Shown here piece by piece: positions 8,921 through 17,696 of a stretch of DNA of 64,000 nucleotides (its first letter is position 1; the number at the start of each line of letters is the position of its first letter). A program made the position numbers and the translations under genes. Below the pieces are notes generated by a model that was not told the DNA's origin, searched no databases, and saw nothing but the letters and a program-made list of their open reading frames with translations. Origin of the DNA: NORP240 sp046047495 (GTDB lineage Bacteria > Pseudomonadota > Gammaproteobacteria > Pseudomonadales > Pseudohongiellaceae); assembly GCA_046047495.1 (NCBI GenBank), contig JBJOHV010000018.1:1-64000 (forward strand), read 5' to 3'.

Positions 8921-9895
8921 ATGAGCAGCGATTCATCCTTTCTTGATAGCGCCAGGCGAACCATCGCCATCGAACTGCGCTCGGTGGAGGGCCTGCTGGC
9001 ACACCTGGGTGCGGATTTCGAACACGCCTGCCAACTCATGCTTGCCTGCCAGGGACGGGTGGTGGTCAGCGGCATGGGAAAATCCGGTCATATAGCCCGC
9101 AAGATCGCCGCCACGCTGGCCAGCACCGGCACTCCAGCCATGTTCGTCCACCCTGGCGAAGCCAGCCACGGTGACCTGGGTATGATAACCGACAAGGATG
9201 TGGTCATCGCCCTTTCCAATTCCGGCACAACGATTGAATTGCTGACACTATTGCCGGTCCTGAAACGCAAGGGTGTGCCGCTGATCTGTATAACCGGGGA
9301 TGTCCGCTCGGAGCTGGCCAAACAGGCGGACGCCGTCATCGATGCCCAGGTCCAGGAAGAAGCCTGCCCTCTGGGACTGGCGCCCACATCCAGCACCACC
9401 GTGGCACTGGTACTCGGAGATGCCCTGGCAATGGCCTTGCTGGAAGCCCGTGGTTTCACCCCGGAGGACTTTGCAATTTCCCATCCCGGCGGCAACCTCG
9501 GCCGCCGCCTGCTGTTAAAGGTGAAGGACATCATGCACAGCGGCCAGAGCATCCCCAGGGTGCTGCTCACTACACCGCTGAGCAAGGCGTTGCTGGAAAT
9601 GACCAGCAAGGGCTTTGGTATGACGACGGTGATTGATCCCGCGGGAAACACGGTCGGAGTCTACACTGACGGAGATCTGCGCCGCACCCTCGATGCCGGC
9701 AGGGATATCAAGGCAACGCCTATAGAATCTGTTATGTCACGTAAATTCAAATCCATTGACCAGAACGCACTGGCTGTGGAGGCTGCCCGGTTGATGCAGG
9801 ATTATCAGGTCAATGTGCTGGTGGTCATGGATGATGATCAGCAACTGGTTGGCATCGTCAAGATGCTGGATCTGTTGCAGGCGAACGTGGTTTAA
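8921..9895 (+). CDS. kdsD: D-arabinose 5-phosphate isomerase (SIS domain plus CBS pair)
   Basis: Converts D-ribulose 5-phosphate to D-arabinose 5-phosphate, the first step of Kdo synthesis for LPS. The N-terminal SIS domain shows VVSGMGKSGHIARKIAATLASTG and the loop LSNSGTTIELL. The C-terminal third holds two CBS modules (around residues 205-324) with the characteristic YTDGDLRRTLD. I prefer ATG 8921 (324 residues). An in-frame GTG at 8912 is possible, and AAGGAAAA just before it could serve either start. It is followed 14 nt later by kdsC, the later phosphatase of the same pathway. Confidence 0.95.
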   Translation: MSSDSSFLDSARRTIAIELRSVEGLLAHLGADFEHACQLMLACQGRVVVSGMGKSGHIARKIAATLASTGTPAMFVHPGEASHGDLGMITDKDVVIALSNSGTTIELLTLLPVLKRKGVPLICITGDVRSELAKQADAVIDAQVQEEACPLGLAPTSSTTVALVLGDALAMALLEARGFTPEDFAISHPGGNLGRRLLLKVKDIMHSGQSIPRVLLTTPLSKALLEMTSKGFGMTTVIDPAGNTVGVYTDGDLRRTLDAGRDIKATPIESVMSRKFKSIDQNALAVEAARLMQDYQVNVLVVMDDDQQLVGIVKMLDLLQANVV

Positions 9896-9909
9896 CCGGG
9901 GAAAGCGCA

Positions 9910-10425
9910 ATGCAATTCAATGGAAACCAGCAGCAAGTAACAAAGGCGGCCGCGCAGATTCGCATGCTTCTGTTGGACGTCGATGGAGTGCTGACAGACG
10001 GCAGACTTTATGTGACTGCGAACGGTGAGGAAATGAAGGTTTTTCATACCCTGGACGGTCATGGAATCAAATTGCTCCAGCAGGCCGGCATCCCGGTCGG
10101 CATCATTTCCGGCCGCGACTCACCTGCCCTGGCGCGACGGGCTCATGAATTGGGCATTAAGTTGTTGTACAAGGGTCGGGAGGACAAGCTGGCGGTGGTT
10201 GAGGAGATCCTGGCCGATCATGCAGACCTGCAGCTCTCTGCGCTTGCCTATGCTGGCGATGATCTGCCGGACCTGCCGGTGATTGAGGCAGTGGGCCTGG
10301 GAATAACCGTACCCAACGCCCACCCGTCCGTGAAGCAGGTTGCCCTGCTGCAGACCAGCGCGCCAGGCGGTTGCGGTGCTGTCCGGGAAATCTGTGATTT
10401 TCTTCTGGCGTCCCGGAGCCCTTGA
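9910..10425 (+). CDS. kdsC: 3-deoxy-D-manno-octulosonate 8-phosphate phosphatase
   Basis: A compact 171-residue HAD phosphatase without a cap domain, typical of KdsC. The nucleophile motif is LLLDVDGVLTDG, motif II is IISGRDS, and motif IV is AYAGDDLPDLPV. It removes the 8-phosphate from Kdo-8-P before CMP activation. The stop codon overlaps the lptC start by one base (TGATG), so kdsC-lptC-lptA-lptB are tightly coupled. Confidence 0.96.
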   Translation: MQFNGNQQQVTKAAAQIRMLLLDVDGVLTDGRLYVTANGEEMKVFHTLDGHGIKLLQQAGIPVGIISGRDSPALARRAHELGIKLLYKGREDKLAVVEEILADHADLQLSALAYAGDDLPDLPVIEAVGLGITVPNAHPSVKQVALLQTSAPGGCGAVREICDFLLASRSP

Positions 10426-11063
10426 TGAGCAAATCTGCCTTCAGTATGCAGCGCATCTCATTCATAGCCATCCCGGGCATGGTGGCCATAACCCTGTTTT
10501 TCGGACTCGACTGGTTCGACACCGTCAGCAACGATGCCCCTCCCCAGGATCAGCCGGTGGCCGAAAATCTGGAAGCCTATGCTGAGGGAATCAACACCAT
10601 CCTGTTCGATGCCAATGGGTTGGTGGACTACACCCTGCAGGCGGATCGCCAGTTGCATTATCGGGACCAGGTAACCGTTCTGGAGGCACCCTTCATCCGC
10701 ATGTTTCGCGAGGGTGAATCGCGCTGGAATATAGTGTCAGATTCGGGCAGAATTTCGCCTGCTACAGATTCAGGCAACAGCATCGAAAACATCGAGCTCA
10801 CCGGCAACGTCGAGTTGTACCTGATGGATGAAGCCGGCAGTCGCACCGTGCTGTCGATGAACCGTCTCAGCATTGATCCCAACCTGGAAACGCTGAATAC
10901 CGAAGATCAGGTCGTGATGGTGAGCGACAATCTGAAGCAGACAGCTGACGGCATGTTCGCCAGCCTGACCGAAGAAATCATCACATTCAAACGAAACGTG
11001 AACGGTCGCTATTCTCCGCCGGGAAAGCCATTGGAAGAACTGGAATCAAATGTCAGCAATTGA
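10425..11063 (+). CDS. lptC: LPS export inner-membrane anchor protein LptC
   Basis: The 212-residue protein has an N-terminal membrane segment (about residues 15-28) and a periplasmic beta-jellyroll domain: LFDANGLVDYTLQADRQ at 55-75 and IENIELTGNVELY near 125. LptC passes LPS from the LptBFG transporter to LptA. Position between kdsC and lptA is diagnostic even though LptC sequences diverge strongly. ATG 10425 overlaps the kdsC stop; a TTG three bases earlier is less likely. Its 3' end overlaps lptA by 14 nt. Confidence 0.9.
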   Translation: MSKSAFSMQRISFIAIPGMVAITLFFGLDWFDTVSNDAPPQDQPVAENLEAYAEGINTILFDANGLVDYTLQADRQLHYRDQVTVLEAPFIRMFREGESRWNIVSDSGRISPATDSGNSIENIELTGNVELYLMDEAGSRTVLSMNRLSIDPNLETLNTEDQVVMVSDNLKQTADGMFASLTEEIITFKRNVNGRYSPPGKPLEELESNVSN

Positions 11064-11571
11064 CCATTCAGCCAGATGCATCATCAGGAGGGTCCTGACT
11101 CTTGCGGTCAGCCTGACACTGACCAGCCTTGCAGTCGCACTGGAAGCCGACAAGGATCAGAATGTGATCTACAGCTCCAGTGGTAATTCAACAAGCCGGG
11201 TGGAGAACAACACGCGAATCATCACCATCGAGGGTGATGTGAGAGTTACGCAAGGCACACTGCAGATCACCGGTGATCGCGCTGTTTTCGAGAGAGTGCT
11301 GGATTCGGATTCGATAACCCGGATCACCATCAGCGGATCACCAGCCACTTACCAGCAACAACTGGAGACCGATGGCGCGGTCGTCATGGGTGACAGCTCC
11401 ACGATCCTCTATTATTCGGAGGGCGAACCCGTCATCGAGCTCGTCGGCTCTGCCAACCTGAAGCAAGGCAATGACATCCTCAGTTGTGTATCCATCAAGT
11501 ATTTCACCGACAGCGGTATTACCCACTATACCGGGCCCTGCAGCGGTGTCCTAACCCGGCAAACCGATTGA
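11050..11571 (+). CDS. lptA: Periplasmic LPS-bridge protein LptA
   Basis: A 173-residue secreted protein. A basic N-terminus and hydrophobic stretch (RRVLTLAVSLTLTSLAVAL) form the signal peptide. The OstA/LptA domain follows, with TIEGDVRVTQGTLQITGDRAV at 58-78 and GSANLKQGNDILSC near the end. LptA oligomers form the hydrophobic bridge that carries LPS across the periplasm to LptD. The start lies inside lptC and the stop overlaps the lptB ATG by one base. A cysteine pair near the C-terminus (LSC, GPC) is present; its role is unknown to me. Confidence 0.9.
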   Translation: MSAIDHSARCIIRRVLTLAVSLTLTSLAVALEADKDQNVIYSSSGNSTSRVENNTRIITIEGDVRVTQGTLQITGDRAVFERVLDSDSITRITISGSPATYQQQLETDGAVVMGDSSTILYYSEGEPVIELVGSANLKQGNDILSCVSIKYFTDSGITHYTGPCSGVLTRQTD

Positions 11572-12296
11572 TGGACAAGTTGCAGGCCACTCACCTGGGC
11601 AAGAGTTTCAAGGGACGCCAGGTTGTCAGGGACGTATCCATCACGGTTGCCAAAGGTGAGATTGTCGGTCTGTTGGGACCAAACGGTGCCGGCAAGACTA
11701 CCTGCTTTTACATGATTGTGGGGCTCATCGGCGCGGATGCCGGCTCCGTCTCGATCAACGACAAGGACCTTACCCAGCGCCCTATGTATGAACGGGCCCG
11801 CAACGGTCTGGCTTACCTGCCTCAGGATTCCTCCATCTTCCGCACTCTGACTGTGGAGGACAACATCATGGCCATCCTGGAGACCCGCAAGGATCTGGAC
11901 CGCGCAAGCCGCCAGCGCATGCTGGAAGCCCTGTTGCTGGAATTTCACATTACCCATATCCGGGGCAACAAGGGCATGAGCTTGTCCGGTGGCGAACGCC
12001 GGCGCACGGAAATCGCGCGCACCCTGGCCACTGACCCCAAATTCATTCTGCTTGACGAGCCCTTTGCGGGTGTTGACCCGATCTCGGTCAGCGATATCAA
12101 GCAAATCATCCTGCACCTTAAAAATCGTGGGATCGGAGTGCTGTTGACCGATCACAATGTGCGCGAAACCCTGGAGATCTGTGAACGAGCCTACGTGGTC
12201 AGCGAGGGTCAGATCATAGCTGAGGGTGACCGCGACACCATTCTCAACAACCCCACAGTGCGGCAGGTATACCTGGGGGAGCAGTTCCATCTTTAA
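11571..12296 (+). CDS. lptB: LPS export ABC transporter ATP-binding protein LptB
   Basis: A 241-residue ABC ATPase with Walker A GPNGAGKTT (36-44), Q-loop AYLPQDSSIFR, signature MSLSGGERRR, Walker B FILLDEPFAGVDP and switch histidine in LLTDHNVRE. These match the LptB subfamily closely. It powers extraction of LPS from the inner membrane with LptF/LptG, which are not in this window. The start ATG 11571 overlaps the lptA stop (TGATG); a longer reading from 11484 would run through lptA and is rejected. Confidence 0.97.
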   Translation: MDKLQATHLGKSFKGRQVVRDVSITVAKGEIVGLLGPNGAGKTTCFYMIVGLIGADAGSVSINDKDLTQRPMYERARNGLAYLPQDSSIFRTLTVEDNIMAILETRKDLDRASRQRMLEALLLEFHITHIRGNKGMSLSGGERRRTEIARTLATDPKFILLDEPFAGVDPISVSDIKQIILHLKNRGIGVLLTDHNVRETLEICERAYVVSEGQIIAEGDRDTILNNPTVRQVYLGEQFHL

Positions 12297-12334
12297 CCCG
12301 AACTGAGCCCTACCTGCCCTACGGGCACGAAACT

Positions 12335-12343
12335 TGCTATACT
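12335..12343 (+). promoter_or_regulatory. Candidate extended -10 promoter of rpoN
   Basis: TGCTATACT fits the extended -10 form TGnTATAAT with one mismatch in the hexamer. No good -35 is visible, as is common for extended -10 promoters. It lies 80 nt upstream of the rpoN ATG, inside the 126-nt lptB-rpoN gap, so rpoN could be transcribed separately from lptB. Confidence 0.45.
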
Positions 12344-12422
12344 GCCCCCCACCGTAGTCCACCGGCAATGGATTTCAAGCAGCAGCCCGGTTTGCACAAG
12401 CCCCCTTGACGATGTAGCCAGC

Positions 12423-13922
12423 ATGAAACTATCGCTTCAGTTAAAGCTTGGTCAGCAGCTGACCATGACTCCGCAACTTCAGCAGGCGATTCGTTTACTT
12501 CAGCTTTCCACCCTGGATTTGCAACAGGAAATTCACCAGGCTCTGGAATCCAACCCCATGCTGGAACTCGTCGAGGATGGGGACGACGATGGCGATATCG
12601 AAGCTCCCTCCGAGGACACCAGGGAGACTGCGGACACCACGACGGATTTCAGCAGCGCTGTTCACGAGCAGGAAGCCAGTACAGAACCCAACGACTGGCA
12701 GGAGGACATCCCCCAGGACCTGGCGGTGGACAGTAACTGGGATGATATTTACACCAACACTTATTCCTCGAATGGCAGCTTCGAAGGCGACAGCGGTGAT
12801 TTCGAGTCACGTAACTCAGCCCTGGAAACCCTTCAGGATCACCTGCTGTGGCAGCTCAATCTGACCCCCATGTCAGAAACCGACCGGCTGATTGCAATGG
12901 CTCTTATCGATGCCATCGATGCCAATGGCATGCTGACGTCGGATGTGGAGTCCATCCATGCCGGATTGGCCGAAACCCTGGATGTGGATCTTGACGAAGT
13001 GCTGGCGGTATTGCACAGAGTGCAGCAATTTGACCCGGTAGGCGTAGGTTACCGCAATCTGGCCGAGTGCCTGACCATTCAACTCAGCCAGTTCGACCGC
13101 CCCGATCAGGCAGCCACAGTGCAGCACGCCCGCCTTATCATCAATGAATATCTGGCCCTGCTTGGCAACCGCGACTATGCCCAGATCATGCGACGTGCCC
13201 GGCTAAAGGAAGACCAGTTGCGGGACGCTGTTGCCCTCATCGAAAGTCTGAATCCACGGCCAGGGGCGGATATTGCTCCACCTTCAACATCCTACATCGT
13301 GCCCGACGTGATAGTGACCAAACAATCGGATACTGGCAAATGGCGAGTCGAACTGAATCCCGACATCGCGCCTCGCATCCGCATCAATGCCGACTATGCG
13401 GCACTGGTCAAACGCGCTGATACCAGCAGTGACAACAATTATCTGCGGGACAATCTGCAGGAGGCGCGCTGGTTCATCAAGAGTCTGCAGAGCCGCAACG
13501 AAACACTGATGAAGGTAGCCACTCGTATCGTTGAGCATCAAAAGGGCTTTCTAGATTACGGGGAGGAGGCCATGAAGCCGCTTGTGTTGCATGACATTGC
13601 GGAAGCCGTGAACATGCATGAATCCACGATTTCCAGGGTCACGACTCAGAAATACATGCATACCCCCAGGGGAATCTTCGAACTCAAGTACTTCTTTTCG
13701 AGTCACGTTTCCACCTCAGGCGGAGGTGAATGTTCATCAACCGCCATCCGGGCCATCATCAAGAAGCTCATCGCCGCCGAGAACAGCAGGAAACCTCTCA
13801 GTGACAGCAAAATAACCAAATTGTTGGAAGCACAAGGTATCAACGTGGCCCGCCGCACCATAGCCAAATACCGGGAGTCATTGTCGATACCGCCATCCAA
13901 CGAACGCAAGCGTCTGGATTGA
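12423..13922 (+). CDS. rpoN: RNA polymerase sigma-54 factor
   Basis: A 499-residue sigma-54. The glutamine/leucine-rich activator-interacting region I is at the N-terminus (MKLSLQLKLGQQLTMTPQLQQ and following). An acidic region II spans about residues 55-130, followed by the core-binding domain. Near the end are the HTH and the RpoN box ARRTIAKYRE (about 475-484), which reads the -24 promoter element. Sigma-54 needs AAA+ activators such as CbrB, encoded further along in this window. ptsN follows 68 nt later; the ribosome hibernation gene hpf that normally separates them is missing. Confidence 0.97.
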   Translation: MKLSLQLKLGQQLTMTPQLQQAIRLLQLSTLDLQQEIHQALESNPMLELVEDGDDDGDIEAPSEDTRETADTTTDFSSAVHEQEASTEPNDWQEDIPQDLAVDSNWDDIYTNTYSSNGSFEGDSGDFESRNSALETLQDHLLWQLNLTPMSETDRLIAMALIDAIDANGMLTSDVESIHAGLAETLDVDLDEVLAVLHRVQQFDPVGVGYRNLAECLTIQLSQFDRPDQAATVQHARLIINEYLALLGNRDYAQIMRRARLKEDQLRDAVALIESLNPRPGADIAPPSTSYIVPDVIVTKQSDTGKWRVELNPDIAPRIRINADYAALVKRADTSSDNNYLRDNLQEARWFIKSLQSRNETLMKVATRIVEHQKGFLDYGEEAMKPLVLHDIAEAVNMHESTISRVTTQKYMHTPRGIFELKYFFSSHVSTSGGGECSSTAIRAIIKKLIAAENSRKPLSDSKITKLLEAQGINVARRTIAKYRESLSIPPSNERKRLD

Positions 13923-13990
13923 TGTGAGCGCCTGATCACCGACCGACAACCTCCAATCCATTTTTAGAAATTGACATAGAGAATAAAGCG

Positions 13991-14440
13991 ATGCATCTGG
14001 AAGACATACTGGCACCGGAACGTTGTTTTTGTGACATTGAGGGAATCAGCAAGAAGCGTATTCTGAAAACCATCAGTGAACTGATCGAAGCTGATGTGGA
14101 AGGATTGCCTGCCAATGAAATTTTTGATGCCCTGATGGCCCGCGAGCAATTGGGCAGTACTGGATTGGGCAACGGCATCGCCATTCCCCATTGCCGCGTA
14201 TCACAATGTGAGCGCATTACGGGAGCACTGGTGACTCTCAGTCAGCCCATCGATTTTGATGCGATCGATGACAAGCCCGTTGACCTGCTCTTTGTGCTGG
14301 TCGTACCGGAGCAAAAAACCGATGAGCACGTCCGCACCCTGGCCCAGCTGGCAGAGCTGTTCAGCGATGAGCATTTTTGCTACATCCTGCGTCACACCCA
14401 TAACGCAGAAGATCTTTACAATGTGGCGATTACCAGCTGA
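13991..14440 (+). CDS. ptsN: Nitrogen phosphotransferase EIIA component (PtsN)
   Basis: A 149-residue EIIA-Ntr domain protein. The phospho-accepting histidine is in GNGIAIPHCR (about residue 66). The phosphorylation state of PtsN signals nitrogen and potassium status to several targets, and phosphate arrives from PtsP via Npr, encoded two genes downstream. The cluster rpoN-ptsN-rapZ-npr is the classic nitrogen PTS operon. Confidence 0.95.
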   Translation: MHLEDILAPERCFCDIEGISKKRILKTISELIEADVEGLPANEIFDALMAREQLGSTGLGNGIAIPHCRVSQCERITGALVTLSQPIDFDAIDDKPVDLLFVLVVPEQKTDEHVRTLAQLAELFSDEHFCYILRHTHNAEDLYNVAITS

Positions 14441-14491
14441 CATGACAATCTCCGTCCTGAAACCCCGTTGCGGCGGGCTCGAGTGTGACGC

Positions 14492-15349
14492 ATGAAACTA
14501 TTGATCATCAGTGGCAGGTCCGGCTCCGGCAAGAGTACCGTGCTGCATATTCTGGAGGACCGGGGGTATTATTGTATCGATAATCTGCCTGCCAGCCTGC
14601 TGTTGTCCCTTGCCGACCGTCTCACCTCCGAAGCGTCCAATATATCCAGGGTGGCGGTAAGTATCGACGCCAGGAATATCCATGCTGACCTGCTGCAATT
14701 TCCCGGAGTCTATGCTGAACTGAATTCCAAGAACATCAAACCGGAAATCATTTTTCTGGATGCCAACAGTCAGACTCTGCTTAAACGATTCAGTGAAAGC
14801 CGCCGCAAGCATCCGCTATCCAATGACAAGGTCGCATTGACGGAAGCCATCGACAAGGAAACTGAATTGCTGGAACCCATTTCTGTCCTGGCCAGCCTGA
14901 ATATCGACACCAGCGCCATGTCGCTGCATGAACTCCGGGATGCCATCAAGCACAGGGTCATCGAAGGCTCTGATGTTGGAATGGCATTGCAGTTTCAGTC
15001 TTTTGGGTTCAAGAACGGCGTGCCGGTGGATGCCGACATTGTCTACGATGTGCGCTGCCTGCCGAACCCCTATTGGGAAAACTCCTTGCGCTCACTGACC
15101 GGTCTCGATGAGAAAGTGAAGCAGTACCTCGACTCACAGCAGCAGGTATTGCGCATGTATGAGGATATCCGTAATTTCCTGCAAACCTGGCTGCCGCGCT
15201 TTGAAGAGAATAACCGGAGCTACATAACCGTAGCCCTGGGATGCACCGGTGGACAACACCGTTCAGTATATTTGTGTGAAAAGCTAGGTGCCTTCTTCTC
15301 GACCAGAATCAAAAACGTTCAAGTCAGGCACCGTGAGCTGCCCCGTTGA
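14492..15349 (+). CDS. rapZ: RNase adapter protein RapZ (YvcJ family nucleotide-binding protein)
   Basis: The 285-residue protein has an N-terminal Walker A GRSGSGKST (8-16) followed by YCIDNLPASLL. The C-terminal domain has GVPVDADIVYDVRCLPNPYW, then VALGCTGGQHRSVY near residue 250. In E. coli RapZ senses glucosamine-6-phosphate and directs RNase E to the sRNA GlmZ. In other bacteria the RNA role is less certain. It lies between ptsN and npr, as in Enterobacteria and Pseudomonas. Confidence 0.95.
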   Translation: MKLLIISGRSGSGKSTVLHILEDRGYYCIDNLPASLLLSLADRLTSEASNISRVAVSIDARNIHADLLQFPGVYAELNSKNIKPEIIFLDANSQTLLKRFSESRRKHPLSNDKVALTEAIDKETELLEPISVLASLNIDTSAMSLHELRDAIKHRVIEGSDVGMALQFQSFGFKNGVPVDADIVYDVRCLPNPYWENSLRSLTGLDEKVKQYLDSQQQVLRMYEDIRNFLQTWLPRFEENNRSYITVALGCTGGQHRSVYLCEKLGAFFSTRIKNVQVRHRELPR

Positions 15350-15362
15350 TCGGAACCATCCA

Positions 15363-15629
15363 ATGCAAAAGACTACCGTAATGATCATCAATCGCGCCGG
15401 CCTGCACGCCAGGGCGGCAGCCAAGCTGGTAGGGTTAACATCAACCTTCGGCAGCAGAATCCAGATCGGACATGACAAAATGGTCGATGGCAAAAGCATC
15501 CTCTCGCTGATGATGCTCGCTGCTGTGAAGGGTACCACCCTGAATATCATCGCCGAAGGTGAAGATGAAGAGCTGGCAATCAAGTCGATCGTTGCGCTGA
15601 TCAACAACCGCTTCGACGAAGAAGACTGA
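15363..15629 (+). CDS. npr: HPr-like nitrogen phosphocarrier protein (Npr/PtsO)
   Basis: An 88-residue HPr-fold protein with the active-site histidine in NRAGLHARAA (residue 16) and the helix region GKSILSLMMLAA around residue 45-56. It has no HprK-type regulatory serine context that I can confirm. It relays phosphate from PtsP to PtsN. The start ATG 15363 is 13 nt after the rapZ stop; longer readings would overlap rapZ. Confidence 0.94.
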   Translation: MQKTTVMIINRAGLHARAAAKLVGLTSTFGSRIQIGHDKMVDGKSILSLMMLAAVKGTTLNIIAEGEDEELAIKSIVALINNRFDEED

Positions 15630-15679
15630 CCTGCACAGGGTTCCACGAAAGACCTCCAAAAAAACGGACACGGATTGGC

Positions 15680-17038
15680 ATGTCACAAGCCAAAGACACT
15701 ACACAGCAAAAGGATCAGGTTCAGCAACTCAGCCAGGCGCTGAGTAGCGGATCTCTGTATCAGGTGAGGCAGATGTTGAACGCTCTGCCTGCCGCCGGTA
15801 TTGCCCATTTGCTGGAGTCGACCCCGCCCAAGGTCCGCAATCTGCTCTGGCAGTTGATCGAGAAAGACCTCGAAGGTGAGGTTTTGCAATATCTATACGA
15901 GGACATACAGGCGGAAATCCTCAAGGACCTCAGCGCTGAGGAAGTTGCCGCGCTCACCGAAGGTCTGGAAGCTGACGACCTGGCAGACATCCTTCAGCAG
16001 CTGCCGCAAAACCTGACCGTCGAAGTTCTTAAGTCAATGGATGAACAGGACCGCCTGCGCCTGGAAACCATACTGTCCTATCCGGAGGACACCGCCGGTG
16101 GTCTGATGAACACGGACACCATTACCGTCAGGCCCCGCCATACCCTGGATGTAGTACTGCGCTATCTGCGACGTCACGATGAAATCCCGGAAATGACCGA
16201 CAACATCCTTGTCGTCAATCGCAATGATGTCTTCCTGGGCATTCTGCCGCTGCGGAAATTGCTGGTTTCAGACCCCAGTATCACAGTCCGCGAAATCATG
16301 CTGACGGATGTGCAAGCCATACCCGTGGACATGGCCGCCACCCAGGTTGCCCAACTGTTCGAACAGCACGACTGGGTATCCGCTCCAGTTGTAAATGCCG
16401 AGGGGAAACTGGTAGGGCGCATCACCATTGACGACATCGTCGACCTCATTCGCTATACAGCCGAACACGACTTGATGAGTATGGCGGGCCTGGATGAAGA
16501 GGACGACACCTTTGCACCGGTATGGAAAACCGCCCGGCGCAGGGCGGTCTGGCTGGGAGTCAATCTGATGACTGCCATTATCGCCTCCATCGTCATTTAC
16601 CTCTTCCAGGATACCGTGGATGCCGTGGTGTATCTGGCGGTACTGATGCCGATCGTCGCCAATATGGGTGGTGTGGCTGGCAACCAGACCCTGACACTGG
16701 TGATACGCAGTATGGCACTGGGTCACATCAGTGCCGCAAACAGTCGATGGCTGCTGGCCAGAGAGCTGGGTGTGGCAGCCATCAATGGCACGCTATGGGC
16801 TATTGTGATGGCAGTGGTTGCCTATGTCTGGTATGGCGATCTCATGCTTTGTTACATCATCGCTGCAGCCATGGTGATCAATCTGCTCACCGCCGCCGTG
16901 AGTGGCGCCTATTTGCCTCTGTTTCTCAAACGCATGAATATCGACCCTGCGCTGGCAGGCTCCGTGGCACTCACCACCGTGACGGACTCCGTCGGGTTCT
17001 TCGCATTCCTTGGCCTGGCCAGTTTCTTTTATTTGTAG
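15680..17038 (+). CDS. mgtE: Magnesium transporter MgtE
   Basis: A 452-residue channel-type Mg2+ transporter. It has a cytosolic N domain (EVAALTEGLEADDLADILQQLP near residues 95-115) and the motif YPEDTAGGLMNT leading into a CBS pair. About five C-terminal membrane segments include PIVANMGGVAGNQT at the pore and end in SVGFFAFLGLASFF. In characterised MgtE the N and CBS domains close the pore when Mg2+ is high. It follows npr, the same neighbour as in Pseudomonas. Confidence 0.95.
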   Translation: MSQAKDTTQQKDQVQQLSQALSSGSLYQVRQMLNALPAAGIAHLLESTPPKVRNLLWQLIEKDLEGEVLQYLYEDIQAEILKDLSAEEVAALTEGLEADDLADILQQLPQNLTVEVLKSMDEQDRLRLETILSYPEDTAGGLMNTDTITVRPRHTLDVVLRYLRRHDEIPEMTDNILVVNRNDVFLGILPLRKLLVSDPSITVREIMLTDVQAIPVDMAATQVAQLFEQHDWVSAPVVNAEGKLVGRITIDDIVDLIRYTAEHDLMSMAGLDEEDDTFAPVWKTARRRAVWLGVNLMTAIIASIVIYLFQDTVDAVVYLAVLMPIVANMGGVAGNQTLTLVIRSMALGHISAANSRWLLARELGVAAINGTLWAIVMAVVAYVWYGDLMLCYIIAAAMVINLLTAAVSGAYLPLFLKRMNIDPALAGSVALTTVTDSVGFFAFLGLASFFYL

Positions 17039-17044
17039 GTTCCC

Positions 17045-17569
17045 ATGGATTCCGAGCAAGATACATCAGCGCCTGACAGCAAGACACAGCGCAAAAAGGC
17101 GATGATCGAACTGCAGCAGCTGGGTGAACGGCTGTTGCAGTGCAAGGCCGGGATACTGCAATCCCTGCCCCTCAGCGACCATCTGCGACAAGCCCTGGCC
17201 GAATACAAGCGGATCCCCAACAGCCACGAGGCCAAACGTCGCCAGCTTCAATACATTGGCCGATTGATGCGCGGCAATGATCACGAGGCGATACTGGCAG
17301 CACTGGACAAGGCTGACGTGATGGATCGGCTGGCCTATCACCGGCAGCAACAACTGGAAAAGATGTGCAGCCGCGTTCTGGATGAAGGCGATACCGCCAT
17401 ACAACAACTGCTCGATGACTTTCCCCAGCTTGACCGGCAGGTGCTGCGGCAGGCTCACCGGGAGTATTTGAAAGCCCAGGAGCACAAGTTGCCACAAATC
17501 CGCAGTCGGTTATTGTCCTATCTGGATGGGTTAACCCGGCTCCCGGCAGCTCCCGGAACAGGACACTAG
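17045..17569 (+). CDS. darP: Ribosome-associated protein DarP (YjgA, DUF615)
   Basis: A 174-residue, strongly charged, helical protein. Family features are KTQRKKAMIELQQLGERL near the N-terminus, then LAEYKRIPNSHEAKRRQLQYIGRLMR, and a C-terminal segment beginning RQAHREYLKAQ. E. coli DarP/YjgA binds late 50S assembly intermediates. It starts 6 nt after mgtE and is probably co-transcribed. No membrane segment or signal peptide. Confidence 0.9.
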   Translation: MDSEQDTSAPDSKTQRKKAMIELQQLGERLLQCKAGILQSLPLSDHLRQALAEYKRIPNSHEAKRRQLQYIGRLMRGNDHEAILAALDKADVMDRLAYHRQQQLEKMCSRVLDEGDTAIQQLLDDFPQLDRQVLRQAHREYLKAQEHKLPQIRSRLLSYLDGLTRLPAAPGTGH

Positions 17570-17665
17570 CCTCTCGCTATACCTCCAAAACCAACAGTGC
17601 TACCATCCCTGCCTGCTGCCGCGCACAAACGAAGTCGCGACTGCCCGGGCCCGCTGGATGCCCGG

Positions 17666-17686
17666 AAATAAAAAAGAAAAGAGAAC
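17666..17686 (+). promoter_or_regulatory. A-rich AANAANAA leader element, possible Hfq/Crc binding site
   Basis: The leader just before the DUF4212 gene is nearly pure adenine, with two AANAANAA matches (AATAAAAA and AAAAAGAA). It ends about ten bases before the ATG, just ahead of the GAGG ribosome-binding site at 17687-17690. In Pseudomonas, A-rich motifs at ribosome-binding regions of uptake genes are where Hfq with Crc blocks translation. The site is seen; the function is inferred from the CrcZ-like RNA elsewhere in the window. Confidence 0.4.
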
Positions 17687-17696
17687 GAGGTGTCCC

